Of a DNA stretch of 64,000 nucleotides, positions 18,162 to 27,245 are shown one piece after another. Numbering within the stretch: position 1 is the stretch's first letter; the number at the start of each line of letters is the position of its first letter. This stretch comes from Streptomyces griseochromogenes. GTDB lineage: Bacteria > Actinomycetota > Actinomycetes > Streptomycetales > Streptomycetaceae. The notes below the pieces were generated by a model. That model made no database searches. It was not told where the DNA came from and worked only from the letters and a program-made list of their open reading frames with translations. Location: assembly GCF_001542625.1 (NCBI RefSeq), contig NZ_CP016279.1, positions 4,278,001 through 4,342,000 on the forward strand. Reading direction: 5' to 3'. A program made the position numbers and the translations under genes.

Positions 18162-18196
18162 GCCTACCAGCGTGCTCCCGGACGAGGCTTACGGCA

Positions 18197-18443
18197 TATG
18201 GAAGAGCCGGAGCCGGACATCGGCCACTGCCGGTCGCCGTGCGAGGGCGGAACGGGCGAGCCGGAGGGCCCCGGGTACCGGGTCTGTCTCCTCGCGCCCG
18301 CGGCAGCGCCGGACCTGGTCGTGGTGCGCAGCCGCCGAGAACGCGGTGGTACCGGGGCCGATCCGCCGCCTGGCACGGGTCAGCGGGGCTCGTGCACCCT
18401 CGTGAGGATCTCCAGCACCTCGGGTTCTCGCTGCAGCCGTGGC
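18197..18443 (+). pseudogene. Possible frameshifted gene remnant
   Basis: In the 282-bp gap between the SpoIIE and aldo/keto reductase genes, the plus strand from an ATG near 18197 has coding-like codon bias (GYRVCLLAPAAAPDLVVVRS) to about 18350, then the bias moves to another frame ([20 protein letters not shown], stop about 18454). No family is recognised and there is no clear ribosome-binding site. It may be a broken gene or chance. Confidence 0.25.
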
Positions 18444-19433
<990 letters not shown>

Positions 19434-19575
19434 GTGGTGTTCCAGCCTTTCCCGCACACTGGATAGTCGTTCCGCACGGCACGAAGCCCCTCATCCATCT
19501 AGCGACGGAATCCGCCCCCCGGCATCCCGTGGGGGAGACCGGGCGACGTGGGCCTCGTGCGCCTGGATGTCCTCG

Positions 19576-19606
19576 ACGCTATGACTTGGAGCGCTCTCGA
19601 AGTCAA
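19576..19606 (-). promoter_or_regulatory. MerR-type promoter (19-bp spacer with dyad) for the aldo/keto reductase
   Basis: Read on the minus strand, TTGACT (19606-19601) and TAGCGT (19581-19576) are separated by exactly 19 bp, the long spacer typical of MerR-activated promoters. The spacer holds an imperfect dyad (GACTTCGAGAGC / GCTCCAAGTC style) centred between the two boxes. It points at the aldo/keto reductase start, leaving a leader of about 135 nt. Confidence 0.6.
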
Positions 19607-19607
19607 C

Positions 19608-19727
19608 TCAGCCGTTCAGGCGCACCAGCAGCTCGAACAGGTCGTTCCGGGGCACCACCGGCTTGTTGCGCAACGCGGCGGCCGGTACCGAGAGTTGGTG
19701 GTCGGATGTGAAAGGCTCCGGTGTCAT
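19608..19727 (-). CDS. Candidate 39-aa small protein
   Basis: A short ORF with strong third-position G/C (about 34 of 39 codons) starts with ATG at 19727 and ends with TGA at 19608. Its C-terminal half reads LRNKPVVPRNDLFELLVRLN. No family is recognised and no strong ribosome-binding site precedes the ATG. It ends 1 bp before the MerR-type promoter box. It could be a real small protein or peptide precursor, or the tail of a decayed gene. The remaining gap 19728-20149 shows no convincing coding. Confidence 0.35.
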   Translation of the reverse strand: MTPEPFTSDHQLSVPAAALRNKPVVPRNDLFELLVRLNG

Positions 19728-20149
19728 TCCATGGAGTGGACCGTCATGCCTGCGCGTTGGCCGTGAACCGGGCACCTCGGGAGTGTGCGGACAGACACCC
19801 CCGTTGGGGGACGGTTCCGAAGCCGCCCGGGTTGCCTCCCGTGCACCGGTTTCTTCTCACTGCACCGCAGGTCGCGAGGATCTTGACGACCGGCCCCCGG
19901 CTCGCTGAACTGTGAGCGCCGCCGTCGCAAGGGCGGCGGTGCGACGAGCAGGCGATCGAGCGAGAAAGGGTGCGGCCGACCCGCTTGGAGGGGGAGGGGC
20001 GAGCGGGGTGGAAACCGTACATCTATACGATGGCGGCGGAAAACGGGTGGATGACCAGGAAACTCCTCGCACGGCCGGGACGCCGGAAGCGGGGACGAGG
20101 GGGCGATGCAGGTGGCGGGGGACCCGGAGGCGATGGGCTGCCGTACCTC

Positions 20150-21133
20150 ATGAGCGCCGACCGGAGCAGTGAGGGGCGCAGGCAGTGGATCCGCTCCGCG
20201 CTCGCACGCTTCGCCCGGTTCACGGGGCGCACGCTGCGGGCGGAGTGGCACGCCATCATCGTCGACCCGGTGCACCGGGTCGCGCGACGCGGACTGTCCG
20301 GGCTGGTGCTGGCGTTCGTCGCCGCGTTCGGCGTCATCTTCTTCCACGATCTGGCGCAGCACCCCACCGGAGCCCTGTGGGTGACGCGGCTCGGCGGAGT
20401 CAAGGCCGACCTGCCGCTGGGGGTCTCCCTGCTGCGCACCCCGGTGTCGCTGTACGTCCCGGCGCTCGATCTGCCGGTGTGGGCGGGCATCACCCAGCTC
20501 TTCCTCGCCTTCGCGCTCGCCGAACTGGCCCTCGGCCGCCGCCGGACGCTGGCGATCGCCTACATCACCACCCTGGCCGGCACCCTCACCGCGCGCGCGA
20601 TGATCGAGCTCGGTCCCGGCTGGTGGGGGTTCGGACTGCCGCCCGAGTGCGGCAAGGTCCTCGACACGGGACCGTCCGCGGCCGTCGTGGGCCTGTTCAC
20701 CTATCTCGCGGTGGTCCGGCGGGCGCCCGTGGTGTTCATCCTGACGGGCGGCTCGATGGTCTGGGAATCGATCGCGGTCCCGAACCTCGCCGGCCGGGAG
20801 CATCTGATCGCGGTGGGCGCGGCGGTCGTGCTGGGGCTCCTGCACGGCCGCGGGGAGAAGCTGAGGTCCTTCGTACGGTCCCTGCGCGTGCCGCGGCGCC
20901 CCGAGCCCACACCAGCACGGCGGAAGCCCGTACCCGCACCACCGGGGCGAGAGCCCGTACCCGCACCACGACGCCCGGAGCCCGCACCACAACGCCCGGA
21001 GCCCGTACCCGCACCCATGCTCCCGGAGGGCCCCGGCCCCTCCGCGTCCCTTCCCGGCGGCCCGGCTCCTGGCATGTCCGCACCACGTCAATGTGATGGT
21101 TTTCGCACTTCGACACGTGCGGGCACCCCCTAA
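20150..21133 (+). CDS. Rhomboid-like polytopic membrane protein with Pro-rich tail
   Basis: 327-aa membrane protein with about six hydrophobic segments between residues 45 and 235. It resembles rhomboid intramembrane proteases: GPSAAVVGLFTYLAVV matches the Ser helix (GxSx), and REHLIAVGAAVVLGLLHGR matches the His helix with its Gly pattern. Whether it is active is unknown. The last ~80 residues are a Pro/Arg repeat (PEPTPARR, PEPAPQRPEPVPAP), probably a flexible cytoplasmic tail. The start is uncertain: ATG 20150 has no good ribosome-binding site, and the frame is open upstream to 19970 with ATGs near 20030 and 20051. Confidence 0.65.
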   Translation: MSADRSSEGRRQWIRSALARFARFTGRTLRAEWHAIIVDPVHRVARRGLSGLVLAFVAAFGVIFFHDLAQHPTGALWVTRLGGVKADLPLGVSLLRTPVSLYVPALDLPVWAGITQLFLAFALAELALGRRRTLAIAYITTLAGTLTARAMIELGPGWWGFGLPPECGKVLDTGPSAAVVGLFTYLAVVRRAPVVFILTGGSMVWESIAVPNLAGREHLIAVGAAVVLGLLHGRGEKLRSFVRSLRVPRRPEPTPARRKPVPAPPGREPVPAPRRPEPAPQRPEPVPAPMLPEGPGPSASLPGGPAPGMSAPRQCDGFRTSTRAGTP

Positions 21134-21209
21134 TGTTGCCGCGAGGTACGGCAGGGCTTGGCTGACACCATGGTGTTCGTCGCCGGCAGGCAGCTGAAGG
21201 GAATCCAGG

Positions 21210-24200
21210 ATGTTCCGCAAGGTGCTGGTCGCCAACCGTGGAGAGATCGCGATCCGCGCGTTCCGGGCGGGCTATGAACTCGGCGCGCGCACGGTCGCCG
21301 TCTTCCCGCACGAGGACCGCAACTCGCTGCACCGGCTGAAGGCCGACGAGGCGTACGAGATCGGAGAACCGGGGCATCCCGTGCGGGCCTACCTCTCCGT
21401 CGAGGAGATCGTGGGCGCCGCACGCCGGGCCGGCGCCGACGCCGTCTACCCGGGCTACGGGTTCCTCTCCGAGAACCCCGAACTGGCCCGCGCCTGCGAG
21501 GAAGCGGGCATCACCTTCGTCGGCCCGAACGCGCAGACGCTGGAGCTGACCGGCAACAAGGCCCGTGCGGTGGCCGCGGCCCGGGCGGCGGGCGTACCCG
21601 TGCTGGGCTCGTCCGCTCCCTCCAATGACGTCGACGAACTCGTCCGCGCCGCCGAGGAGATCGGCTTCCCCGTCTTCGTCAAGGCGGTCGCGGGCGGCGG
21701 CGGACGCGGCATGCGCCGTGTGGAGAACCCCGCCCAGCTGCGCGAGTCCATCGAAGCCGCCTCCCGCGAGGCGGCGTCCGCGTTCGGTGACCCGACCGTC
21801 TTCCTGGAGAAGGCCGTCGTCGACCCGCGCCACATCGAGGTGCAGATCCTCGCCGACGGCGCGGGCAACGTCATCCACCTCTTCGAGCGCGACTGCTCGC
21901 TCCAGCGCCGCCACCAGAAGGTCATCGAACTCGCGCCCGCGCCCAACCTCGACCCGCGGCTCAGGGAGCGGATCTGTGACGACGCCGTGCGCTTCGCCCG
22001 TGAGATCGGCTACCGCAACGCGGGCACCGTCGAGTTCCTCCTCGACCGCGACGGCAACCACGTCTTCATCGAGATGAACCCGCGCATCCAGGTCGAGCAC
22101 ACGGTCACCGAGGAGGTCACCGACGTCGACCTGGTCCAGGCCCAGCTGCGCATCGCCTCCGGCGAGACCCTCGCCGACCTCGGCCTGTCCCAGGACACGG
22201 TCACCCTGCGCGGTGCCGCCCTGCAGTGCCGGATCACCACCGAGGACCCGGCCAACGGCTTCCGCCCGGACACCGGCCGGATCAGCGCCTACCGCTCGCC
22301 GGGCGGCTCCGGCATCCGCCTCGACGGCGGCACCACCCACGCGGGTACGGAGATCAGCGCGCACTTCGACTCGATGCTGGTCAAGCTCACCTGCCGGGGG
22401 CGGGACTTCAGGGCCGCCATCGGGCGCGCCCGGCGCGCCGTCGCCGAGTTCCGCATCCGCGGCGTGGCCACCAACATCCCCTTCCTGCAGGCCGTCCTGG
22501 ACGACCCCGACTTCCAGGCCGGCCGGGTCACCACCTCCTTCATCGAGCAGCGCCCGCACCTGCTCACCGCCCGCCACTCCGCCGACCGCGGCACCAAGCT
22601 GCTCACCTACCTCGCCGATGTGACGGTCAACAAGCCGCACGGCGAGCGCCCGGACCTGCTCGACCCCGTCACCAAGCTGCCGCCCCTCCCGGCCGGCGAG
22701 CCCCCGGCCGGCTCCCGGCAGCGGCTGATCGACCTCGGTCCCGAGGGCTTCGCCCGGCACCTGCGCGAATCGCCGACCATCGGCGTCACCGACACCACCT
22801 TCCGCGACGCCCACCAGTCGCTGCTCGCCACCCGGGTCCGCACCAAGGACCTCCTCGCCGTCGCCCCGGTCGTCGCCCGCACCCTGCCCGAGCTGCTGTC
22901 CCTGGAGTGCTGGGGCGGCGCGACCTACGACGTGGCGCTGCGCTTCCTCGCCGAGGACCCGTGGGAGCGGCTGGCCGCCCTGCGCGAGGCCGTGCCGAAC
23001 ATCTGCCTCCAGATGCTGCTGCGCGGCCGCAACACCGTCGGCTACACCCCGTACCCGACCGAGGTCACCGACGCCTTCGTCCAGGAGGCCGCCGCCACCG
23101 GCATCGACATCTTCCGCATCTTCGACGCCCTCAACGACGTCGGCCAGATGCGGCCCGCCATCGACGCCGTGCGCGAGACCGGCACCGCGGTCGCCGAGGT
23201 CGCCCTCTGCTACACCGCCGACCTCAACGACCCCGCCGAGCGGCTGTACACCCTCGACTACTACCTGCGCCTGGCCGAGCAGATCGTGGAGGCCGGCGCC
23301 CACGTCCTCGCCGTCAAGGACATGGCCGGACTGCTCCGCGCCCCGGCCGCCGCCAAGCTGGTGTCCGCGCTGCGCCGCGAGTTCGACCTGCCGGTGCATC
23401 TGCACACCCACGACACCGCGGGCGGCCAGCTCGCCACCTACCTCGCCGCGATCCAGGCGGGCGCCGACGCCGTGGACGGCGCGGTCGCCTCCATGGCCGG
23501 CACGACCTCGCAGCCGTCGCTGTCGGCACTGGTCGCCGCCACCGACCACTCCGAGCGGCCCACCGGACTCGACCTCCAGGCCGTGGGTGACCTCGAGCCG
23601 TACTGGGAGGGTGTCCGGAAGGTCTACGCCCCCTTCGAGGCGGGCCTCGCCTCTCCGACCGGACGCGTCTACCACCACGAGATCCCCGGCGGCCAGCTGT
23701 CCAACCTGCGCACCCAGGCCGTCGCCCTCGGCCTCGGCGACCGCTTCGAGGACATCGAGGCCATGTACGCCGCCGCCGACCGCATCCTGGGCCGCCTGGT
23801 CAAGGTGACCCCGTCGTCCAAGGTGGTCGGCGATCTCGCGCTGCACCTGGTCGGCGCCGGTGTCTCCCCGGCGGACTTCGAGGCGACCCCCGACCGGTTC
23901 GACATCCCCGACTCCGTCATCGGCTTCCTGCGCGGCGAGCTGGGCACCCCGCCCGGCGGCTGGCCCGAGCCGTTCCGCACCAAGGCCCTGCGGGGCCGGG
24001 GCGAGCCCAAGCCCGCCCCCGAGCTGTCCGCCGACGACCGCGCCGGCCTTGCCAAGGACACCCGGGCGACGCTCAACCGGCTGCTGTTCCCCGCCCCGAC
24101 CCGTGAGTTCGACACACACCGGCAGAGCTTCGGCGACACCAGCGTCCTGGACAGCAAGGCCTTCTTCTACGGCCTGCGCCCGGCCAAGGAGTACGCCGTC

Positions 24201-24584
24201 GACCTGGAACCCGGTGTCCGGCTGCTGATCGAGCTGCAGGCGATCGGCGAGGCCGACGAGCGCGGTATGCGCACCGTGATGTCCTCGCTCAACGGACAGC
24301 TCAGGCCGATCCAGGTCCGGGACCAGGCGGCGGCCTCCGACGTGCCGGTTACGGAGAAGGCCGACCGCGCCAACCCCGGTCATGTGGCGGCGCCCTTCGC
24401 CGGCGTGGTGACGCTCGCGGTGGCGGAGGGCGACGAGGTCGCGGCCGGCGCGACGGTGGCCACCATCGAGGCGATGAAGATGGAGGCCACGATCACCGCG
24501 CCCAAGGCGGGCCGGGTGTCCCGGCTGGCCATCAACCGGATCCAGCAGGTGGAGGGCGGCGACCTGCTGGTCGAGATCGCCTGA
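21210..24584 (+). CDS. pyc: Pyruvate carboxylase
   Basis: 1124-aa full-length pyruvate carboxylase, which uses bicarbonate, ATP and biotin to make oxaloacetate and so refills the TCA cycle. The order is complete: biotin carboxylase (1-450; FRKVLVANRGEIAIRAFRA, ATP-grasp loop KAVAGGGGRGMR, FIEMNPRIQVEH), carboxyltransferase TIM barrel (about 525-800; TDTTFRDAHQSL, LKVKD-like AVKDMAG, HLHTHDT), tetramerisation part, and biotinyl domain with EAMKMEA and biotinylated Lys1090. The start ATG has a GAAGGGA site upstream. A 19-bp-stem terminator follows the stop. Confidence 0.97.
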   Translation: MFRKVLVANRGEIAIRAFRAGYELGARTVAVFPHEDRNSLHRLKADEAYEIGEPGHPVRAYLSVEEIVGAARRAGADAVYPGYGFLSENPELARACEEAGITFVGPNAQTLELTGNKARAVAAARAAGVPVLGSSAPSNDVDELVRAAEEIGFPVFVKAVAGGGGRGMRRVENPAQLRESIEAASREAASAFGDPTVFLEKAVVDPRHIEVQILADGAGNVIHLFERDCSLQRRHQKVIELAPAPNLDPRLRERICDDAVRFAREIGYRNAGTVEFLLDRDGNHVFIEMNPRIQVEHTVTEEVTDVDLVQAQLRIASGETLADLGLSQDTVTLRGAALQCRITTEDPANGFRPDTGRISAYRSPGGSGIRLDGGTTHAGTEISAHFDSMLVKLTCRGRDFRAAIGRARRAVAEFRIRGVATNIPFLQAVLDDPDFQAGRVTTSFIEQRPHLLTARHSADRGTKLLTYLADVTVNKPHGERPDLLDPVTKLPPLPAGEPPAGSRQRLIDLGPEGFARHLRESPTIGVTDTTFRDAHQSLLATRVRTKDLLAVAPVVARTLPELLSLECWGGATYDVALRFLAEDPWERLAALREAVPNICLQMLLRGRNTVGYTPYPTEVTDAFVQEAAATGIDIFRIFDALNDVGQMRPAIDAVRETGTAVAEVALCYTADLNDPAERLYTLDYYLRLAEQIVEAGAHVLAVKDMAGLLRAPAAAKLVSALRREFDLPVHLHTHDTAGGQLATYLAAIQAGADAVDGAVASMAGTTSQPSLSALVAATDHSERPTGLDLQAVGDLEPYWEGVRKVYAPFEAGLASPTGRVYHHEIPGGQLSNLRTQAVALGLGDRFEDIEAMYAAADRILGRLVKVTPSSKVVGDLALHLVGAGVSPADFEATPDRFDIPDSVIGFLRGELGTPPGGWPEPFRTKALRGRGEPKPAPELSADDRAGLAKDTRATLNRLLFPAPTREFDTHRQSFGDTSVLDSKAFFYGLRPAKEYAVDLEPGVRLLIELQAIGEADERGMRTVMSSLNGQLRPIQVRDQAAASDVPVTEKADRANPGHVAAPFAGVVTLAVAEGDEVAAGATVATIEAMKMEATITAPKAGRVSRLAINRIQQVEGGDLLVEIA

Positions 24585-24587
24585 GAC

Positions 24588-24630
24588 GGCCGTTCGCCGC
24601 GACCGGGCCGACCGGTCGCGGCGAACGGCC
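24588..24630. terminator. Strong bidirectional terminator
   Basis: A perfect 19-bp inverted repeat, GGCCGTTCGCCGCGACCGG (24588-24606) and its complement (24612-24630), loop 5 nt, lies between pyc and the convergent NHL-type gene, 3 bp after the pyc stop. Confidence 0.92.
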
Positions 24631-24636
24631 GACCGG

Positions 24637-25617
24637 CTAGAGGCGGCCGAACAGATAGCGCAGGCGGGCGAGGATCAGGTTCGGGTCCTGCTTGGTGACG
24701 AACGCGCCGCTGGGCAGGTACAGGGTCCGGCCGAAAACGGCCACCGAGGTCGGGTTGGACAGCCCGTCCTGCCGGGTCAGCACGACCGTGCGGGTGCCGT
24801 CCCGGCGCACCAGCACGACCTGGCTGGAGTCGTTCAGCGCGGCCAGCACGCTGCTGCCCTGCCCGGGGAAGGCGAAGTCGTCGATGCCGGCCAGGCCCGT
24901 GGCCCGAGTCTCGACGGGGCCCGCCGAACCGTCCTGGCCGATGGGGAAGCGCAGCAGCGTCCCGCGGTCCGAGTTGGACACCCACACCGCGTCGCGGTGC
25001 GCCTTGATGCCGTTGGCGCCGTAGCCGGAGCCGTCCGGCACGGACAGCGGCCGCAGTTCCGCGCCCTTCGCCCAGGCCGTGGCCTTGCCGCCGGACACCG
25101 GGACGCGCCACACGGTGCCGAGTACGGAGTCGGCGGCGTAAAGCATGCCGTGGCGTTCGTCGAGGGCCAGGCCGTTGGGCAGCCCGTTCGACGGCAGCTC
25201 GGCGATCTGCGCCGCTGTGCCGCCGTCGCCGGGGATGCGCCAGATACCGGTCTCGCGCGTGCCGGTCGCGTAGTTGACGTAGAGCGTGCCGTCGTGGGTG
25301 CGTACGACGCCGGTGACGGAGGCGCTGCGCACGACGGGTGTGTTCGGCTTCTCCACGGCCGGCAGGGTCGCGAGGATCCGGGTCTCCCCGTCCGCGGTGA
25401 CGTGGGCGACCTGCCGGGCGAGGGCGAAGGTGAGGTCGGCGGACCCGTCGCCCTCGACCGCGATGTTCTCGGGCGTCTGCCCGGCGGCCAGGCCGAAGTG
25501 GGCGACGATCCGCGAGTCCGTGACGATCGGCTCGTGGCCGGTGGCGGGTGCCGCCGCGATCAGGCCGAACACGAGCGCGGCAGTGGCGGCCGAGGCCAGG
25601 CGGGGGAGTCGGGGCAT
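24637..25617 (-). CDS. Secreted SMP-30/NHL-type beta-propeller protein
   Basis: 326-aa exported protein. Signal peptide residues 1-27 (ALVFGLIAAAPATG). The rest is a six-bladed propeller of the SMP-30/gluconolactonase-like group, with repeats such as GLPNGLALDERHGMLYAAD, GANGIKAHRDAVWVSNS and GLSNPTSVAVFGRTLYLPSG. Members are Ca-dependent lactonases or binding proteins; the catalytic Glu/Asp set cannot be confirmed by eye. The ATG at 25617 has GAGGTCA upstream. Confidence 0.82.
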   Translation of the reverse strand: MPRLPRLASAATAALVFGLIAAAPATGHEPIVTDSRIVAHFGLAAGQTPENIAVEGDGSADLTFALARQVAHVTADGETRILATLPAVEKPNTPVVRSASVTGVVRTHDGTLYVNYATGTRETGIWRIPGDGGTAAQIAELPSNGLPNGLALDERHGMLYAADSVLGTVWRVPVSGGKATAWAKGAELRPLSVPDGSGYGANGIKAHRDAVWVSNSDRGTLLRFPIGQDGSAGPVETRATGLAGIDDFAFPGQGSSVLAALNDSSQVVLVRRDGTRTVVLTRQDGLSNPTSVAVFGRTLYLPSGAFVTKQDPNLILARLRYLFGRL

Positions 25618-25741
25618 GTGACCTCATTTCGTACGGCGCGCGGTGCGCCGGCGTGCGGGGCCACACAAACATGACGGCGTGCTGGTCACCGGCCCGGGGA
25701 GCCAGGGCCGCGGGGTCGCCCGCGCGGCCCACGACATGACG

Positions 25742-25783
25742 CCGCGCGCGGCCCGCCCGGGTGACGGGTTTGGCCGCGCGCGG
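25742..25783. terminator. Hairpin terminator after the small secreted protein gene
   Basis: CCGCGCGCGGCC (25742-25753) pairs with GGCCGCGCGCGG (25772-25783). It lies just downstream of the minus-strand gene ending at 25793. Confidence 0.65.
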
Positions 25784-25792
25784 CGGGGGAGG

Positions 25793-26248
25793 TCAGTCCC
25801 AGAGAGGGTAGATCACGACGTTCTTGAAGCCGTCAGGCCGGGCGCCTTCGTAGGTGAGGCTCATCCGGCCGTAGCGCAGGACGTCCGGGTGCTTCTTCCA
25901 GGGTTCCGGACGGTCGAGGCGCACGGTCACCCGGTACGAACGGAAGGTGCCCGCCGCGCAGTACGGCTTGCAGTCGTTGACCGCGTTCACGCCCACGGCG
26001 GTGGCCGTGTCCGGGCTCCACCGCGTCCAGTGGAGCCCGATGAGGCGGCTGTTGCCGTCGCCGCAGGCCAGGATGAAGTCGGTCGGGCGGACGTTGCGGT
26101 TCCAGAAGCAGTCGACCAGGACCGGCTGCGAAGGCTCGGCCTTCGGGGCCGTGGCAGCCGGCGGGCTGGCCGAAGCCGTGGTCATGGCCGCGGTGAGCAT
26201 GGCCCCCGCCGCCAGGGTGACCGCCGTTCCCACCAGTGATCCGCGCAT
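25793..26248 (-). CDS. Small secreted protein, unknown function
   Basis: 151-aa exported protein with a signal peptide (residues 1-27, LAAGAMLTAAMTTASAS). The mature domain has four Cys in CFWNRN, ACGDGN and CKPYCAAG, suggesting two disulfides, and is otherwise beta-rich (GLHWTRWSPDTATAVG). It resembles Streptomyces secreted proteins of unassigned role. The ATG at 26248 has GGGAG 6 nt upstream and beats the one at 26287. Confidence 0.75.
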   Translation of the reverse strand: MRGSLVGTAVTLAAGAMLTAAMTTASASPPAATAPKAEPSQPVLVDCFWNRNVRPTDFILACGDGNSRLIGLHWTRWSPDTATAVGVNAVNDCKPYCAAGTFRSYRVTVRLDRPEPWKKHPDVLRYGRMSLTYEGARPDGFKNVVIYPLWD

Positions 26249-26342
26249 GGCCGCTCCCGCCCGTCGTGCGTGTACCGCCGCGTGCACCTCGACGCTACGA
26301 CCGTACGCCCGGTTGCACCAGTCGCGCAGGTCGCGCCGCGTG

Positions 26343-27119
26343 TCAGCCGTGCGAGACGGTCAGCCCGTAGAACGCGACCCGGGCTCCCTTCGTGGTGCTG
26401 TCCGAGGACGACTGGTTGTAGGAACCCGCCTTGAAGTACTGCTTGTACGGCGAGAACGACGACGGGATGGCGTAGTGGGTGGTGGTGCCGTTGACCGTCA
26501 GATCGATGGTGTTCCCGCCGGAGACGGCGATGGTGTAGCTCCATGTCCTGCCGACCGCCACATGGCCCACGGTGTGCGTGGTCTGGCCGCCGGAGGGCGA
26601 GTTCTCGGTGCCGAGCACGATGTCGCCGTCCGCGTGGTAATACAGCTCCAGCAGCGGCTTGGTGGACGAGCCGCCGGAGCCCAGGTGGATCTGGCCCACG
26701 CAGACGTTCTTGGTCACCGAGACCACCCGCAGGGTCGCGCTCATCCGGTGGGAGCCGTTGAGCGGCCAGTCGGCGGGGCTGCCGCTCCGGTTCATCTCGC
26801 GCAGCTCCGAGCGGGCGTAGTTCGAGTTCGGCGTGGTCACGCCTTTCTCGGGTGCCCAGAAGGTCATCGCGCCGTCGCGTGTGTCGGTGTAGAAGTAGGC
26901 GTCCTGGTAGCCGTTCGCGCCCTGGAGCCGGGACGAGGGGATGGTGGTCGGGGAGCCGGGCGAGCCGACCGGCTCCTGCAACTGCCATATCGACAGGTCG
27001 AAGTTGCCGCCGGGCGCGACATGCGGGTCTGCCGCGTCGGCGCTGCCACCGGTGAGAGCGGTGAGAGTGAGGGCGAAGCCCGCGGCGGTCGCGGCCGCGA
27101 GCAGCCTGGGACGGGTCAC
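26343..27119 (-). CDS. Secreted polysaccharide lyase family 7 (alginate lyase-type)
   Basis: 258-aa PL7 enzyme with a signal peptide (1-29, ending GGSADAA). PL7 lyases cut alginate or other polyuronates by beta-elimination. All three signature motifs are present: ARSELREM, VGQIHLG (catalytic His), and YFKAGSYNQ (catalytic Tyr). QIH rather than QVH suggests polyguluronate or mixed preference in family terms. The length is normal for a single-domain PL7. GTG at 27119 has GGAAGGA 8 nt upstream. A promoter with an internal dyad lies upstream (27212-27240). Confidence 0.9.
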   Translation of the reverse strand: MTRPRLLAAATAAGFALTLTALTGGSADAADPHVAPGGNFDLSIWQLQEPVGSPGSPTTIPSSRLQGANGYQDAYFYTDTRDGAMTFWAPEKGVTTPNSNYARSELREMNRSGSPADWPLNGSHRMSATLRVVSVTKNVCVGQIHLGSGGSSTKPLLELYYHADGDIVLGTENSPSGGQTTHTVGHVAVGRTWSYTIAVSGGNTIDLTVNGTTTHYAIPSSFSPYKQYFKAGSYNQSSSDSTTKGARVAFYGLTVSHG

Positions 27120-27162
27120 GTGGGGGGTCCTTCCGCCAGAAGGATGCGCCCATTGTTCAGAA

Positions 27163-27240
27163 GTTCATAACTGTGAACGCTGGACGCATCCTTGTTCATC
27201 GGTGACCCGTGAAGCTAGAGGTCTGAACCAGACACGTCAA
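27163..27240 (-). promoter_or_regulatory. PL7 promoter with dyad in its spacer
   Basis: On the minus strand TTGACG (27240-27235) and TAGCTT (27217-27212) are 17 bp apart, a good vegetative-type promoter. The spacer holds the dyad GTCTG-AAC-CAGAC (27221-27233), and a second dyad GTTCA-N6-TGAAC lies in the leader (27163-27178). Both could bind a sugar-responsive repressor. Confidence 0.5.
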
Positions 27241-27245
27241 GAGGG

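Noticed and set aside
20736..24383. 1215-aa open frame opposite pyc
   Set aside because: Created by the codon bias of pyruvate carboxylase on the other strand; no recognisable domain.
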